DNA of 64,000 bases from CBDFGN01 sp965247065 (GCA_965247065.1 CBDFGN010000005.1:496001-560000), one strand, 5' to 3'. Numbered from the stretch's first letter, positions 44,345 through 52,809 are shown. The notes: generated by a model not told the origin, from the sequence alone. Made by a program: numbers and translations.

Positions 44345-44515
44345 TATGAGGTGACCAAGGCGGTCATGAGTTAACACTGGCAGAGGCGAATTATGCAAAG
44401 GCCTAGGTTTGCGACCTATCTCGCGATTCAATCCTCTGCCAGCTTTTTTGAACAAGCATCAAATAGAAATTTGGGACTAGACCCATTAGTAAGGTTTTGA
44501 TCGTGTTCAAAAATG
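44345..44515 (+). ncRNA. Candidate bridge RNA of the IS110 element
   Basis: Three hairpins precede the transposase. First is a 5' stem-loop TGACC/GGTCA (44352-44366). Second is a 10-bp stem CTGGCAGAGG/CCTCTGCCAG (44377-44386/44433-44442) enclosing an internal loop and an apical TAGGT/ACCTA stem. Third is a 10-bp stem TTTTTGAACA/TGTTCAAAAA (44445-44454/44504-44513) enclosing ATCAAA/TTTGAT and a second internal loop. This is the order known for the IS621 bridge RNA (5' stem-loop, target-binding loop, donor-binding loop). Guide-like matches: 44395-44401 to the left flank, 44423-44427 (reverse complement) to the right flank, 44463-44470 to the right element end, and 44491-44494 (reverse complement) to the left element end. 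RNA ends are estimated. Confidence 0.75.
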
Positions 44516-44548
44516 TTAACCCACTTGATAAGTCTTAATGGTAAAGTT

Positions 44549-45556
44549 ATGAATTTCAATTATTTCGTGGGCATTGATGTTTCAAAGTCAACCCTTGATT
44601 TTACGGTAGTACAAAATAGTCACAGGTTGTTTCACCTAAGAACTGCTAATAGTCTGAAAGGGATTAAGAGTTTTATCAAGAGACTTATGCAGCTGCCTGG
44701 CTACCAGCCTGACCAGGTTTTGTTTTGCCTGGAATTCACTGGGATCTATAACAATCATCTGCTCAATTACTTTGAAAAACAGCAGCTCAATGTGTGGCTG
44801 GAATCGGCCCGGCAGATCAAACAATCCCTGGGTGTTTTGAGAGGAAAGAACGATCAGGTGGATTCCTATCGAATCGCTCAATATGCCTGTCGAAACCAGG
44901 ACAAAGCCCAGTTATGGAAGCCTTCTCGAAAGAAAATCCGCAATTTAAAGTTCATGCTATCACTCAGAGAACGACTGCTCAAGACTAAACTGCAGTTGGC
45001 AACTCCTTTAAAGGAGGCCTGTGGTTTTGTGGATGATGATGTGATGCAACTTCAGAAAACTACCCTCAAACCGGTACTAGCTAACATGGAGAAAAAGCTC
45101 AAGGCTTTGGATCTGAAAATTTATGATTTCATTCGATCCGATCAATCTTTAAATGAGCTCTTTGAGCAAGTGACTTCAGTGGATAACATTGGATCTACTA
45201 TTGCAGCCCATTTCATTGCAACTACCAATGAGTTCAAAGACTTTACTGAGGCCAAGAAGTTTGCCTGTTACTCAGGGGTAGTGCCCTTCGAGTACCGATC
45301 CGGCACCAGCTACCGGGGCCGGAGTCGAGTTTCGCATCTGGCCAATAAGAAGATGAAAAAGCTCCTGCATCTGGCAGCCATGTCAGCGGTTACTCATCCG
45401 GGGGAATTAAGGGATTATTATGAACGGAAAGTGGAATCAGGGAAAAACAAAATGTCGGTGTTGAATGCGATCCGGAACAAACTTATTCATAGAGTTTTTG
45501 CTGTAGTCCGAGAAACCAGAAAATATGAAAAAACATATACCCTGACTCTTGCTTGA
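44549..45556 (+). CDS. IS110-family transposase (DEDD recombinase)
   Basis: From ATG 44549 the product has 335 residues. The RuvC-like DEDD domain shows Asp10 (FVGIDVSKSTLD), Glu62 (FCLEFTGIY), and Asp102 and Asp105 (KNDQVDSYRIAQYA). The C-terminal Tnp_20 domain starts near VTSVDNIGSTIAA and has YSGVVPFEYRSGTSYRG, where Ser251 is the likely nucleophile, then NKKMKKLLHLAAMSAV. An in-frame ATG at 44513 would begin inside the bridge RNA hairpin and is less likely. Known family members are guided by an RNA encoded at the element end. The frame is intact, so the element may be active. Confidence 0.93.
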   Translation: MNFNYFVGIDVSKSTLDFTVVQNSHRLFHLRTANSLKGIKSFIKRLMQLPGYQPDQVLFCLEFTGIYNNHLLNYFEKQQLNVWLESARQIKQSLGVLRGKNDQVDSYRIAQYACRNQDKAQLWKPSRKKIRNLKFMLSLRERLLKTKLQLATPLKEACGFVDDDVMQLQKTTLKPVLANMEKKLKALDLKIYDFIRSDQSLNELFEQVTSVDNIGSTIAAHFIATTNEFKDFTEAKKFACYSGVVPFEYRSGTSYRGRSRVSHLANKKMKKLLHLAAMSAVTHPGELRDYYERKVESGKNKMSVLNAIRNKLIHRVFAVVRETRKYEKTYTLTLA

Positions 45557-45769
45557 TCCATAGAAATCGCTTACAATAATTGGCAAAGTCCCGTTGGTCT
45601 AGGAACCGAACGTCAAGATAGATAAACCTGGTCAAAATGGGAGCCTTGTCGTTAAGTGTCTGATTATCTAGCATTTATTAAGAGGATATAATTGGTACAA
45701 AAAGCGTCAACCAAGTGCTGTGGAGTACATTGCCACCGGCAGAAATCCTGGATATCTGATCAAGCGTGA

Positions 45770-46756
45770 TCAAATATATCCATGTTCTTTGAACCAAGTC
45801 ACCGATTCGCGGTAGGCCTCTTTTACCGGTGTCGGTTTCAGGCCTAATTCCTGGACGGCACGGGCGTTGTTCCCGTATTTGCCGCTGCTCAATATCCTGA
45901 TTGAATGATAATTGAACCGAGGGGTGACCTTAGGGAAAAGTTTACGTTCCACCCAGTCTTTCACAATCGCGATCTTCTGCATCAAGCTGGTTGGTATTCT
46001 TAGCCCAGGCTTCTTGACACCCGTAAGCTCTTCGAGCCAGTCGAGCGTCTGACCTATCGTAAGTTCCTCACCGGTAAGCAAATAGCGCTCGCCGACAATT
46101 CCTTTATCCATGGCGAGCATGTGTCCTTCGACCACGTCTCTGACCGCAACAAAATCGAAAGCTCCGTTAATGTATCCCCTCATTTTACCGTTAGCAAAAT
46201 CTATGATCGTCTTGCCCAAAAGGGACGGTTTGAAGTCCCAGGGACCAACTATTCCACTGGGATTGACGATAACCGCCGGAAGCCCGCGAACCACCTCCTT
46301 ATAGACCTCCAGTTCGGCAAAGGTTTTGGAGATTTCGTAGTCCGTGGTCAATTCATACGGGCTGACGGCCCAATCCTCGTTTGATGGACCTGCCGGATTG
46401 GTTCCAACCGCTCCAAAAGAACTGCAATGCACCACCTTCTCCACACCTTGCTGCCGACAGGCCTGCATCACCCTACGAGTACCCAACACGTTAATGTCAT
46501 ATAGCTTGTCTCTGTCGCCACTTCGGATGCTGACGAAGGCCGCAAGGTGATACACGCGTTCGCATCCGAATACGGCCTTTTTGATGGATTCCAAGTCACT
46601 TATGTCCCCGTACGCCGTCTCAACGTCGAGACCCACAACCTCTAGATTCCGGCTCTTTTTTCGCAATAAAACCCGGACTTTTTCGTCTCGAATCAATAAT
46701 TGCCGAACTAGGTTGGCGCCCAGATGGCCGGTGGCGCCGGTGACCAGTGTGGTCAT
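45770..46756 (-). CDS. NAD(P)-dependent SDR epimerase/reductase
   Basis: The 328-residue extended SDR begins with the Rossmann motif TLVTGATGHLGANLVRQLL. It has the VYHLAAFVSI strand, a catalytic Ser in HCSSFGAVG and the Tyr/Lys pair in YEISK, and VNPSGIVGPWD. It resembles HpnA/dihydroflavonol-4-reductase-like proteins; the substrate is unknown. The start overlaps the Rieske gene stop in ATGA, so it is the second gene of a two-gene operon. Confidence 0.88.
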   Translation of the reverse strand: MTTLVTGATGHLGANLVRQLLIRDEKVRVLLRKKSRNLEVVGLDVETAYGDISDLESIKKAVFGCERVYHLAAFVSIRSGDRDKLYDINVLGTRRVMQACRQQGVEKVVHCSSFGAVGTNPAGPSNEDWAVSPYELTTDYEISKTFAELEVYKEVVRGLPAVIVNPSGIVGPWDFKPSLLGKTIIDFANGKMRGYINGAFDFVAVRDVVEGHMLAMDKGIVGERYLLTGEELTIGQTLDWLEELTGVKKPGLRIPTSLMQKIAIVKDWVERKLFPKVTPRFNYHSIRILSSGKYGNNARAVQELGLKPTPVKEAYRESVTWFKEHGYI

Positions 46757-47940
46757 ACGGTAACTTTATCTGCTGCCTCGGACTTGGCCCGATACCTCCT
46801 GAGATCGCCCTTGTTAAGGCCAGCGCCCGTGAAGTAAAACGGCCCTTGGTCGCCATCTTTTCTTACTTCTCTTTCCGATTCACTCTTAACATATTGCTCC
46901 CATTTTTCCAGGCTCATTTTTTGAAACTCACTAACAATTGGATTGAACTCATAATGATGCTCATCCGGATGGCGATCATGGGCTTGCTGCTCTTCCGTTA
47001 GAGCCCATAGATCCTGGTTCAAAAGCGGTATGACATAAAATTTGTTAATGAGGCGGATCAATGGTTTTCGCAAGAATTGAGGTATTTGCCAGCGTACTAC
47101 CGGTATCTCTAAGGAGCCGAAAAGAAAAATGAAAAAACAACGGGTGGTTTTTTCGTCAATCGGAACCATAAAGAGCCAGTGCAAGTACTTATCTGATATG
47201 TTGGACGCCTGGAAGGGATAATTGTACCAAAGCGTCATTCGGTCAAAGTCCTTGCCCTGTTTTTCTCCAGCAACTTTCACCAGCTGACTTTGGCTTAGAT
47301 CCGTGTCGTACTCCATGGTAATCGTGTCCCCTTCCCGGTAATACTCTCGAAGGTGTGGGTCGGTAAATGGTCGCAAATCTCGATGTAGAAAGGCATGGTT
47401 GAAATCGCACACATTTTCCAGTATCATGGAGAAATGGGCGTTAATCGTCATGTCGATGGGAATGAACTTCCATGGCTTTTTCTGATCCAGCTGGGGAATT
47501 GTCGGAATGGTCACCGTATCCGCTAATTCCGGGGCTCCAGGAAATACCCAGATAAGCCCATATTTCTCCTGGACCGGATATGATCTTATTTCGATGTTGG
47601 GGAGTTTATCTTTTTTGGAAGTTCCAATTTCATGTGAAATGGCGATGCATTTTCCACAGCCGTCGTAGGTCCAGCCATGATACTGGCAGATAATGTTATC
47701 CCCATCCACAATTCCTGATGTTAGACGAAGCTGTCGGTGAGCGCAACGATTTTCAAGGGCACGCACCCGGCTGTCGGACCCACGATATATGGCTATCCGA
47801 CTTTTCCAAAAAATAACTTCGAGCGACTTGCCCGATTTAAGATTAGCACTTAATTCGACCGCATACTAGTAGTTCCCGCTTTGGCCAACTTTCCGAACCC
47901 GTTGCCGGCGGCTTTCTTTTCGTTTGGTTTGAAGTTCCAT
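46753..47940 (-). pseudogene. Rieske non-heme iron oxygenase, interrupted by an amber codon
   Basis: The full frame runs from ATG 47940 (MELQTKRKESRRQRVRK) to 46753 with a single TAG at 47868-47866 (codon 25). It falls directly before YAVELSANLKSGK, where oxygenases of this family usually have Trp (WY-x-V). The downstream domain is intact: Rieske ligands Cys66, His68, Cys85, His88 (RCAHR ... CQYHGW) and iron-site residues in ENVCDFNHAFLH (Asp179, His182, His186). A downstream GTG at 47766 would drop the first Rieske strands. It could be a true nonsense mutation, a sequencing error or readthrough. The relatives are phytyl/steroid/aromatic oxygenases of the VanA/PaO type; the substrate is unknown. 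Confidence 0.75.
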
Positions 47941-48137
47941 GAGTCTCTAACTGAGAGCTATAATATTAAAATTATGCTTTGCTAATGCAAATTAACGATT
48001 GTTCTCATTTCCGGCAAAGCTGTTTGGATCTGTTGACGCTTATAGCTTCAATTACCAATACGAAACACCTAGTAAAGGGGTAAATAATAAACTAAGTTTT
48101 CGCAGTGCCTCATTTCCCAGTACGGTATCGAAAAGAA

Positions 48138-48424
48138 TCAGACGGGGGAATGGCTCTTACCATTTTCAACAGCTTCTTTGAGGGGCTGATTCATATACCT
48201 GAATCCGGCTTTCGTATCTTTGCCAATCAACATTAGAATCAGTCTAGTTAGCAATCCGCTAAAATGTTCCCCATGAATGAGCTTAGTTTGACCATCAGCA
48301 AGATCCTCCAATATAAAATAATGGCGCCCATTGAAGGTGCCTAACAAAGCACTTCCAAGCCATTCAAAGGCCTTCTCATTTTTTCAACTTTGGTCACCGT
48401 GGGTTGGAATGTGGTCCTTCGGTC
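48138..48424 (-). pseudogene. SRPBCC (START-like) protein remnant with frameshift
   Basis: The C-terminal half of a polyketide-cyclase/START-like protein is readable: GTFNGRHYFILEDL, LIHGEHFSGLLTRLIL and FRYMNQPLKEAVENG, ending at 48138. The preceding piece (TTFQPTVTKVEK, then KAFEWLGSAL) needs a frame change near 48375. The N-terminal half, about 60 residues in intact relatives, is missing. It lies downstream of the DinB gene on the same strand. Confidence 0.65.
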
Positions 48425-48463
48425 CTTGCTTGTCAGCGAGCTTCAACCATCCTATTTAGTTGT

Positions 48464-48907
48464 TCATACAAAGATTTGCCTCCGGTGGTGATAAAGATGT
48501 TCGTTGTAATCTTCAGCCAACTGCTTCAAATCAAGAACCTGTTCCTGATCCTTTCCAATATCGCATTTTAGATCCAGGTTTTCAACCGGGATAGATTTCC
48601 ATATTCTGACCAATTGAAGATTCAAAAGTTTCCATAAATCGATGAGCTCATCTCGGTTGCTATCCTGATAGTTCTGAAACTTCACCCATTCATCTTGTTG
48701 ATAGACAAACTTTCCTGGGTCTGTGTACTGTACTCTCACAAACCTTTGAATATTGTTCATCGCCGAATCAACCAAGTGTCCAACGATCTCTTTCTTACTC
48801 CATTTCTCCGGTGCAGGCTTATTATCAAATTCCTGCTGGCTGATCTGTTCCAAATCTATTGGAAACTGGCTGACAATCTCGGATAACTTCTCAATATGGT
48901 CTCTCAT
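48464..48907 (-). CDS. DinB family protein
   Basis: The 147-residue product has the DinB fold with the metal-type His in KKEIVGHLVDSAMNNIQRFVR and the C-terminal EDYNEHLYHHRRQIFV pair. It is a different subgroup from the DinB protein at 42.4 kb. Role unknown. Confidence 0.85.
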   Translation of the reverse strand: MRDHIEKLSEIVSQFPIDLEQISQQEFDNKPAPEKWSKKEIVGHLVDSAMNNIQRFVRVQYTDPGKFVYQQDEWVKFQNYQDSNRDELIDLWKLLNLQLVRIWKSIPVENLDLKCDIGKDQEQVLDLKQLAEDYNEHLYHHRRQIFV

Positions 48908-49102
48908 TGTTGTTTTTCTTTTGGCTTATGATCCATTAACTTTAGTTAACTGAATGCAAAAGGCAAAGTTGGGTAATCAATTTATTCATTCTTGCTGTGT
49001 TCCAAAGCCCGGAATCTAAAACTCTAGTCGTCAGCTTAACCATTTAAGAGTTGCAACTGGATTTAGATCCTACAATCTATTAACTTTATCAGTCGTTAGG
49101 TG

Positions 49103-49130
49103 AACCGATTGATTAATCAAATTTGGTTCT
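49103..49130. promoter_or_regulatory. Candidate operator: nested palindrome
   Basis: A perfect 12-bp palindrome TTGATTAATCAA (49110-49121) lies inside outer arms GAACC (49103-49107) and GGTTC (49126-49130). It is about 85-110 bp upstream of the cytochrome gene -7 box and resembles a dimeric regulator site. Confidence 0.35.
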
Positions 49131-49213
49131 ATTGCGGACACTTAAAGACAAGAAGTATAAATTCAAGATTGGGATTTTCTGTTCACTGCTGTGCAAGGCG
49201 AAGTTGTAGATGC

Positions 49214-49221
49214 TATATTTG
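49214..49221 (+). promoter_or_regulatory. -7 box for the cytochrome c/LRR gene
   Basis: TATATTTG fits TAnnTTTG, 55 bases before the ATG at 49277. The -33 region has no clear TTTG. Confidence 0.45.
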
Positions 49222-49276
49222 CGTGACCAATTTCAACTGACTACCTGACCAATAATTCTAACTAACTTTTAAATCT

Positions 49277-50659
49277 ATGGACTTAGGGCTGTTTCTAGGC
49301 CGGTTTCATCCGGTTATTGTACATCTGCCTATTGGTTTTCTTCTTCTTGCTGGACTTATGGAATTGCTGTCTCGTAAAAAGGGTTTTGAGCATTTGGGCT
49401 CTGCCGTATCATTCAGCCTATTCTGGGGAGCCTTAAGCGGTGTGTTAGCGGTAACATTAGGGTTGCTACTTGCCGAAGCAGGGGGATATGATGAGGATAA
49501 CTTGTATTGGCATCGATTCCTGGGGATCGTTGTGGCCGTGGGCGCCGTTTTCGTCTATTTGCTAAAATCCGGGCGGTTGTCATTGTCCGGCAAGGTCTAT
49601 TCGTGGGTTCTGGGCGTCCTGGTTTTGCTGGTTTTCGTCACAGGTCATTTAGGTGGAGTCCTGACCCACGGCGGTAATTACCTGGTTCAATACGCACCCG
49701 AATTTGTTCAGAAGATCTTTTTGGGCCAGGAGGAGGGTCCTACCAGAGATATACCCCATATCCCCGATTCCGTAGGAGTTTACGAGCATTTGATCAGTCC
49801 GATTTTTGAGGCGAAATGCGTCCAGTGCCATAACGAGGATCAACAAAAAGGGGGTCTTGCGCTTACCGATCCGGAGTCGGTCGCCAAAGGAGGGGAGGAC
49901 GGAGAAATTATCAACCCCGGAGATCCGTTTCAAAGCGAACTTTTCTCGAGAGTAACCCTTTCTCAAACCAGCAGGAAATTTATGCCTCTTAAAGGCCCCC
50001 CGTTGACGTATGGAGAGGTCAGGCTGCTCCAATGGTGGATTGCCCAGGGGGCCTCATTTGAATCAAGGATAACCGAGGCCTCGGTACCGGAGGACGTTAA
50101 GTCTGTCTTACTTCGGGATTATGAATATGATATGAAGCCCAGGTCCTATGTGGAAGTAGCTTCCGTCGAGCCTTTGGATGAAGAATCGTACGCCAAAATG
50201 GAATCCAGTGGCCTGAAAGTCCACATGTTGGCCGCCGAGAATTACTTTCTTGAGGTCGGGCCAAAGGGTGATTCCGTTACCAAAGACCAAATGGAAGCCC
50301 TTCTGATGGCCAAAGAGCAGATAACATGGCTGAATTTGGGTAAAGCGGGGGTCACCGACGAAATGTTATCGGTAATCAGCCAACTTCCCAACTTGACTCG
50401 TCTTCGGTTACAGCAGAATCCCATTACTGATCAGGGTGTAGCCTCTTTAGAGGGGTTGAAGCATTTGGAATCCTTGAATTTATATGGAACTGAAGTCACT
50501 GACACTTCCCTGGACGTTTTTAGGACATTTCCTGCGCTAAGAAGACTGTATCTCTGGCAAACCGAAGTAACCACCGACGGAGTCGAAAATTTGAAATCGG
50601 AAAGACAACATCTGGATATAAATACTGGATTTGAATTGCCCGATGACACCGGAACTTGA
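49277..50659 (+). CDS. Membrane c-type cytochrome with DUF2231-like and leucine-rich repeat domains
   Basis: The 460-residue product has an N-terminal four-helix membrane domain starting FHPVIVHLPIGFLLLAGLME (DUF2231-like, with His residues). A planctomycete-type cytochrome c domain follows, with one heme motif C181-V-Q-C184-H185 and a Met-containing KFMPLKGPPLTYGEVRLLQWWI segment. The C-terminal part has several leucine-rich repeats (LPNLTRLRLQQNPITDQGVASL, LKHLESLNLYGTEVTD). It probably passes electrons at the periplasmic face. Partners are unknown and no PSD1-type genes are adjacent. Confidence 0.85.
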   Translation: MDLGLFLGRFHPVIVHLPIGFLLLAGLMELLSRKKGFEHLGSAVSFSLFWGALSGVLAVTLGLLLAEAGGYDEDNLYWHRFLGIVVAVGAVFVYLLKSGRLSLSGKVYSWVLGVLVLLVFVTGHLGGVLTHGGNYLVQYAPEFVQKIFLGQEEGPTRDIPHIPDSVGVYEHLISPIFEAKCVQCHNEDQQKGGLALTDPESVAKGGEDGEIINPGDPFQSELFSRVTLSQTSRKFMPLKGPPLTYGEVRLLQWWIAQGASFESRITEASVPEDVKSVLLRDYEYDMKPRSYVEVASVEPLDEESYAKMESSGLKVHMLAAENYFLEVGPKGDSVTKDQMEALLMAKEQITWLNLGKAGVTDEMLSVISQLPNLTRLRLQQNPITDQGVASLEGLKHLESLNLYGTEVTDTSLDVFRTFPALRRLYLWQTEVTTDGVENLKSERQHLDINTGFELPDDTGT

Positions 50660-51001
50660 GGGGTTGGATAAAAACCAGCTGGTCCAATAAGGCGAATCTC
50701 CGATAACCCTTAGGCGTCTATTTTTAGCCGGATCTGTTTTGGCCTTCCAAACAAGTTGCAAAGCAACCCTAACCGAGGGCAACGTGGCCACCATGAGACT
50801 GGAAGTCTTTCGATTCAAAATTCACATCTGGCCCCGGTTTGTTGATTAACATTCGTCCCCAAATTACCGTAGACTTGGCTTCTCAACATGGGTTGCTGGA
50901 CCTAATGACCGATATGGGTGAAAAAGTAACCTTCAAAAATAGGGGGGCTGGGTTCTGAAACTGGGCTTGCAATTTCCTCTGGGCTGGCGAAACAGGTTCA
51001 T
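50660..51001. other. Interval with a Tat-signal-like coding fragment
   Basis: No intact gene is seen. An open stretch at 50691-50849 encodes SPITLRRLFLAGSVLAFQTSCK and about 30 further residues, resembling a twin-arginine/lipoprotein signal, but it has no usable start codon (a stop precedes it directly). It may be the beginning of a deleted gene. Confidence 0.35.
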
Positions 51002-52093
51002 ATGCAATTGAAAAAAGTAGCTCTTGACCAATTACATCGAGATTTAGGCGCCAAAATGGTTCCATTCGCTGGCTTCGAGATGCCGGTTCGCTATAGCTCC
51101 GACATTCAGGAGCATATGCAGGTTAGAAATAATATTGGCGTGTTTGACGTCTCTCATATGGGAGAATTCATTTTGAGAGGAGACAAAGCCCTGGATCTCA
51201 TTCAAAGAGTCACTACCAATGATGCGGCCAGGTTGCTTGTTGGCAAAGCACAATACTCATGTTTGCCAAATGACAAAGGAGGAATTGTAGATGACCTTTT
51301 GGTTTATAGAATTGAGGAGAAGGAGTATCTGCTGGTAGTTAATGCGTCCAACATTGAAAAGGATTGGGATTGGATCCAAAGACACAATACCAAAGACGTG
51401 GAGATTGAAGACCGTTCAAGCCAGATCAGCCTACTCGCTGTCCAAGGACCTCAGGCCTTGCAAACGATGAATTCCTTAACGCCGGTGGACCTTAACAAGA
51501 TCGGGTACTACAATTTCGTAAAAGGAGAAATTGCCGGGATTGAAAATGTAATTATTTCAGCCACCGGATATACCGGCTCCGGTGGGTTTGAATTATACAT
51601 CCCTAACGATAAGGTACACACGGTATGGGCCGCCATTTTCGAGGCTGGTTCATCAATCGGGATTAAGCCCGTAGGCTTAGGGGCTCGAGATACCCTCAGG
51701 CTTGAGGCCGGGTTCTGTCTTTACGGTAATGATATTGATGATGAAACCTCTCCTCTGGAGGCGGGACTAGGCTGGATAACCAAATTCAGTAAGGAATTCG
51801 TGAATAGCGCCTACCTTAAAGCGCAGAAGGAGTCCGGGGTGAAGAAAAAGTTAGTCGGCTTTAAGATGGCCGACCGAGGGATTCCGCGCCCTGCGTATCC
51901 CATTTACGATTCGCAAGTACAATCCGTTGGACACGTGACATCGGGAACGATTTCACCTATGCTGAATACGGGTATTGGACTGGGTTATGTGGATCTCCCA
52001 AATACCGAATTGGGAACTGAAATCTTCATTGGGGTTCGCGGCAAAAGCCTAAGCGCCGAAGTTGTGAAACCTCCATTTGTAGCTCTAAGTTAA
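51002..52093 (+). CDS. gcvT: Glycine cleavage system T protein (aminomethyltransferase)
   Basis: GcvT transfers the methylene group from lipoylated GcvH to tetrahydrofolate, releasing ammonia. The 363 residues match the full family: AKMVPFAGFEMPVRYS, FDVSHMGEF, the folate-site residues in YTGSGGFELYIP, and ARDTLRLEAGFCLYGNDID, with the C-terminal SGTISPMLNTGIGLGYV domain. No gcvH or gcvP is in the window. comB follows 5 bases later. Confidence 0.96.
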   Translation: MQLKKVALDQLHRDLGAKMVPFAGFEMPVRYSSDIQEHMQVRNNIGVFDVSHMGEFILRGDKALDLIQRVTTNDAARLLVGKAQYSCLPNDKGGIVDDLLVYRIEEKEYLLVVNASNIEKDWDWIQRHNTKDVEIEDRSSQISLLAVQGPQALQTMNSLTPVDLNKIGYYNFVKGEIAGIENVIISATGYTGSGGFELYIPNDKVHTVWAAIFEAGSSIGIKPVGLGARDTLRLEAGFCLYGNDIDDETSPLEAGLGWITKFSKEFVNSAYLKAQKESGVKKKLVGFKMADRGIPRPAYPIYDSQVQSVGHVTSGTISPMLNTGIGLGYVDLPNTELGTEIFIGVRGKSLSAEVVKPPFVALS

Positions 52094-52098
52094 ATTCG

Positions 52099-52809
52099 AT
52101 GGTCCAGGTGGAAGTTTGCTTATCACCCGATTTGCTCCATCTGTATCCAGTGGACGGCAAGACCGTGGTAGTTGTTGACGTGCTTAGGGCCAGCAGTTGT
52201 ATGACAGCCGGCATTGGTTCCGGAGTGGCGAGCATTACTCCTGTTGCCACATTGGAGGAGTGTCGTGAGCTGCAGGCTCAGGGATACCTAGGAGCGGCCG
52301 AACGAGGCGGTCGACAAGCGGAAGGATTCGACATCGGCAATTCCCCCTTTAGTTTTATGGACCCCAAATGGCAAAATCGAAAAATAGCCATGACTACCAC
52401 CAATGGCACCTTGGCCATTACCAAATCTAAGGGCGCAGAACGGGTTCTTATTGGTTCTTTCCTAAATATTAGCAGTGTGACCAATTATTTAATGGAAGAA
52501 CCTCAAGATTTGCTGGTTCTTTGCGCTGGATGGAAAGGGCAGTTCAGCTTGGAGGACACCCTATTTGCAGGCGGGCTGGTTCGTAAACTAAGCACCGTTT
52601 ATCGATTGGCTGATGATTCCTCTTTGGCCTCTGAACGTCTCTACCAGAGTGCGGAGGGCAATCTTTTTGATTTTTTGGCCAACTCCTCTCATTTCAACCG
52701 GCTCAAGCGGCTAAATGTGCTTAAGGACATCGAATTTTGCTTAACACCGGATCAGTTTAATGTGATCCCAATCCTGGATCAAAATGAACTAGTGAAAGGG
52801 AATTTCTAA
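52099..52809 (+). CDS. comB: 2-phosphosulfolactate phosphatase
   Basis: ComB hydrolyses 2-phospho-3-sulfolactate to sulfolactate, a step in coenzyme M or sulfonate metabolism. The 236-residue product has VVVVDVLRASSCMTAGIGSGV, GAAERGGRQAEGFDIGNSP, MTTTNGTLAI and LCAGWKGQFSLEDTLFAGG, all typical of the family. It appears to be in an operon with gcvT. In Bacteroidota the pathway use is unclear; sulfonolipid or sulfolactate metabolism is possible. Confidence 0.92.
   Translation: MVQVEVCLSPDLLHLYPVDGKTVVVVDVLRASSCMTAGIGSGVASITPVATLEECRELQAQGYLGAAERGGRQAEGFDIGNSPFSFMDPKWQNRKIAMTTTNGTLAITKSKGAERVLIGSFLNISSVTNYLMEEPQDLLVLCAGWKGQFSLEDTLFAGGLVRKLSTVYRLADDSSLASERLYQSAEGNLFDFLANSSHFNRLKRLNVLKDIEFCLTPDQFNVIPILDQNELVKGNF

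Larger units (their letters stand above)
44295..45567 (+). mobile_element. IS110-family insertion sequence
   Basis: The element comprises a 5' non-coding end of about 250 bases and one DEDD transposase gene, with only 11 bases between the stop codon and the right end. Proposed junctions are GCAAAGG|AT|CCTT on the left (core 44295-44296) and ATAGAA|AT|CGC on the right (core 45566-45567), with AT as the shared core. They were derived from guide-like segments of the upstream RNA, not from another copy. Removing 44295-45565 recreates a continuous target GCAAAGG-AT-CGC. Length is about 1.27 kb, usual for the family. No terminal inverted repeats are evident, as expected for IS110. Confidence 0.8.
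48908..49276. other. Gene-free interval with candidate operator and promoter
   Basis: No gene is seen. It contains a nested inverted repeat at 49103-49130 and a -7 box at 49214-49221 for the downstream cytochrome gene; both are listed separately. Confidence 0.5.

Noticed and set aside
44433..44450. CCTCTGCCAG followed by a T run read as a simple terminator
   Set aside because: The 46-base loop with an inner stem and the T run pairing into the next hairpin fit a bridge RNA better than an intrinsic terminator.
48000..48181. A 60-codon plus-strand frame opposite the START-like remnant
   Set aside because: It overlaps better supported minus-strand coding remains and shows no domain.
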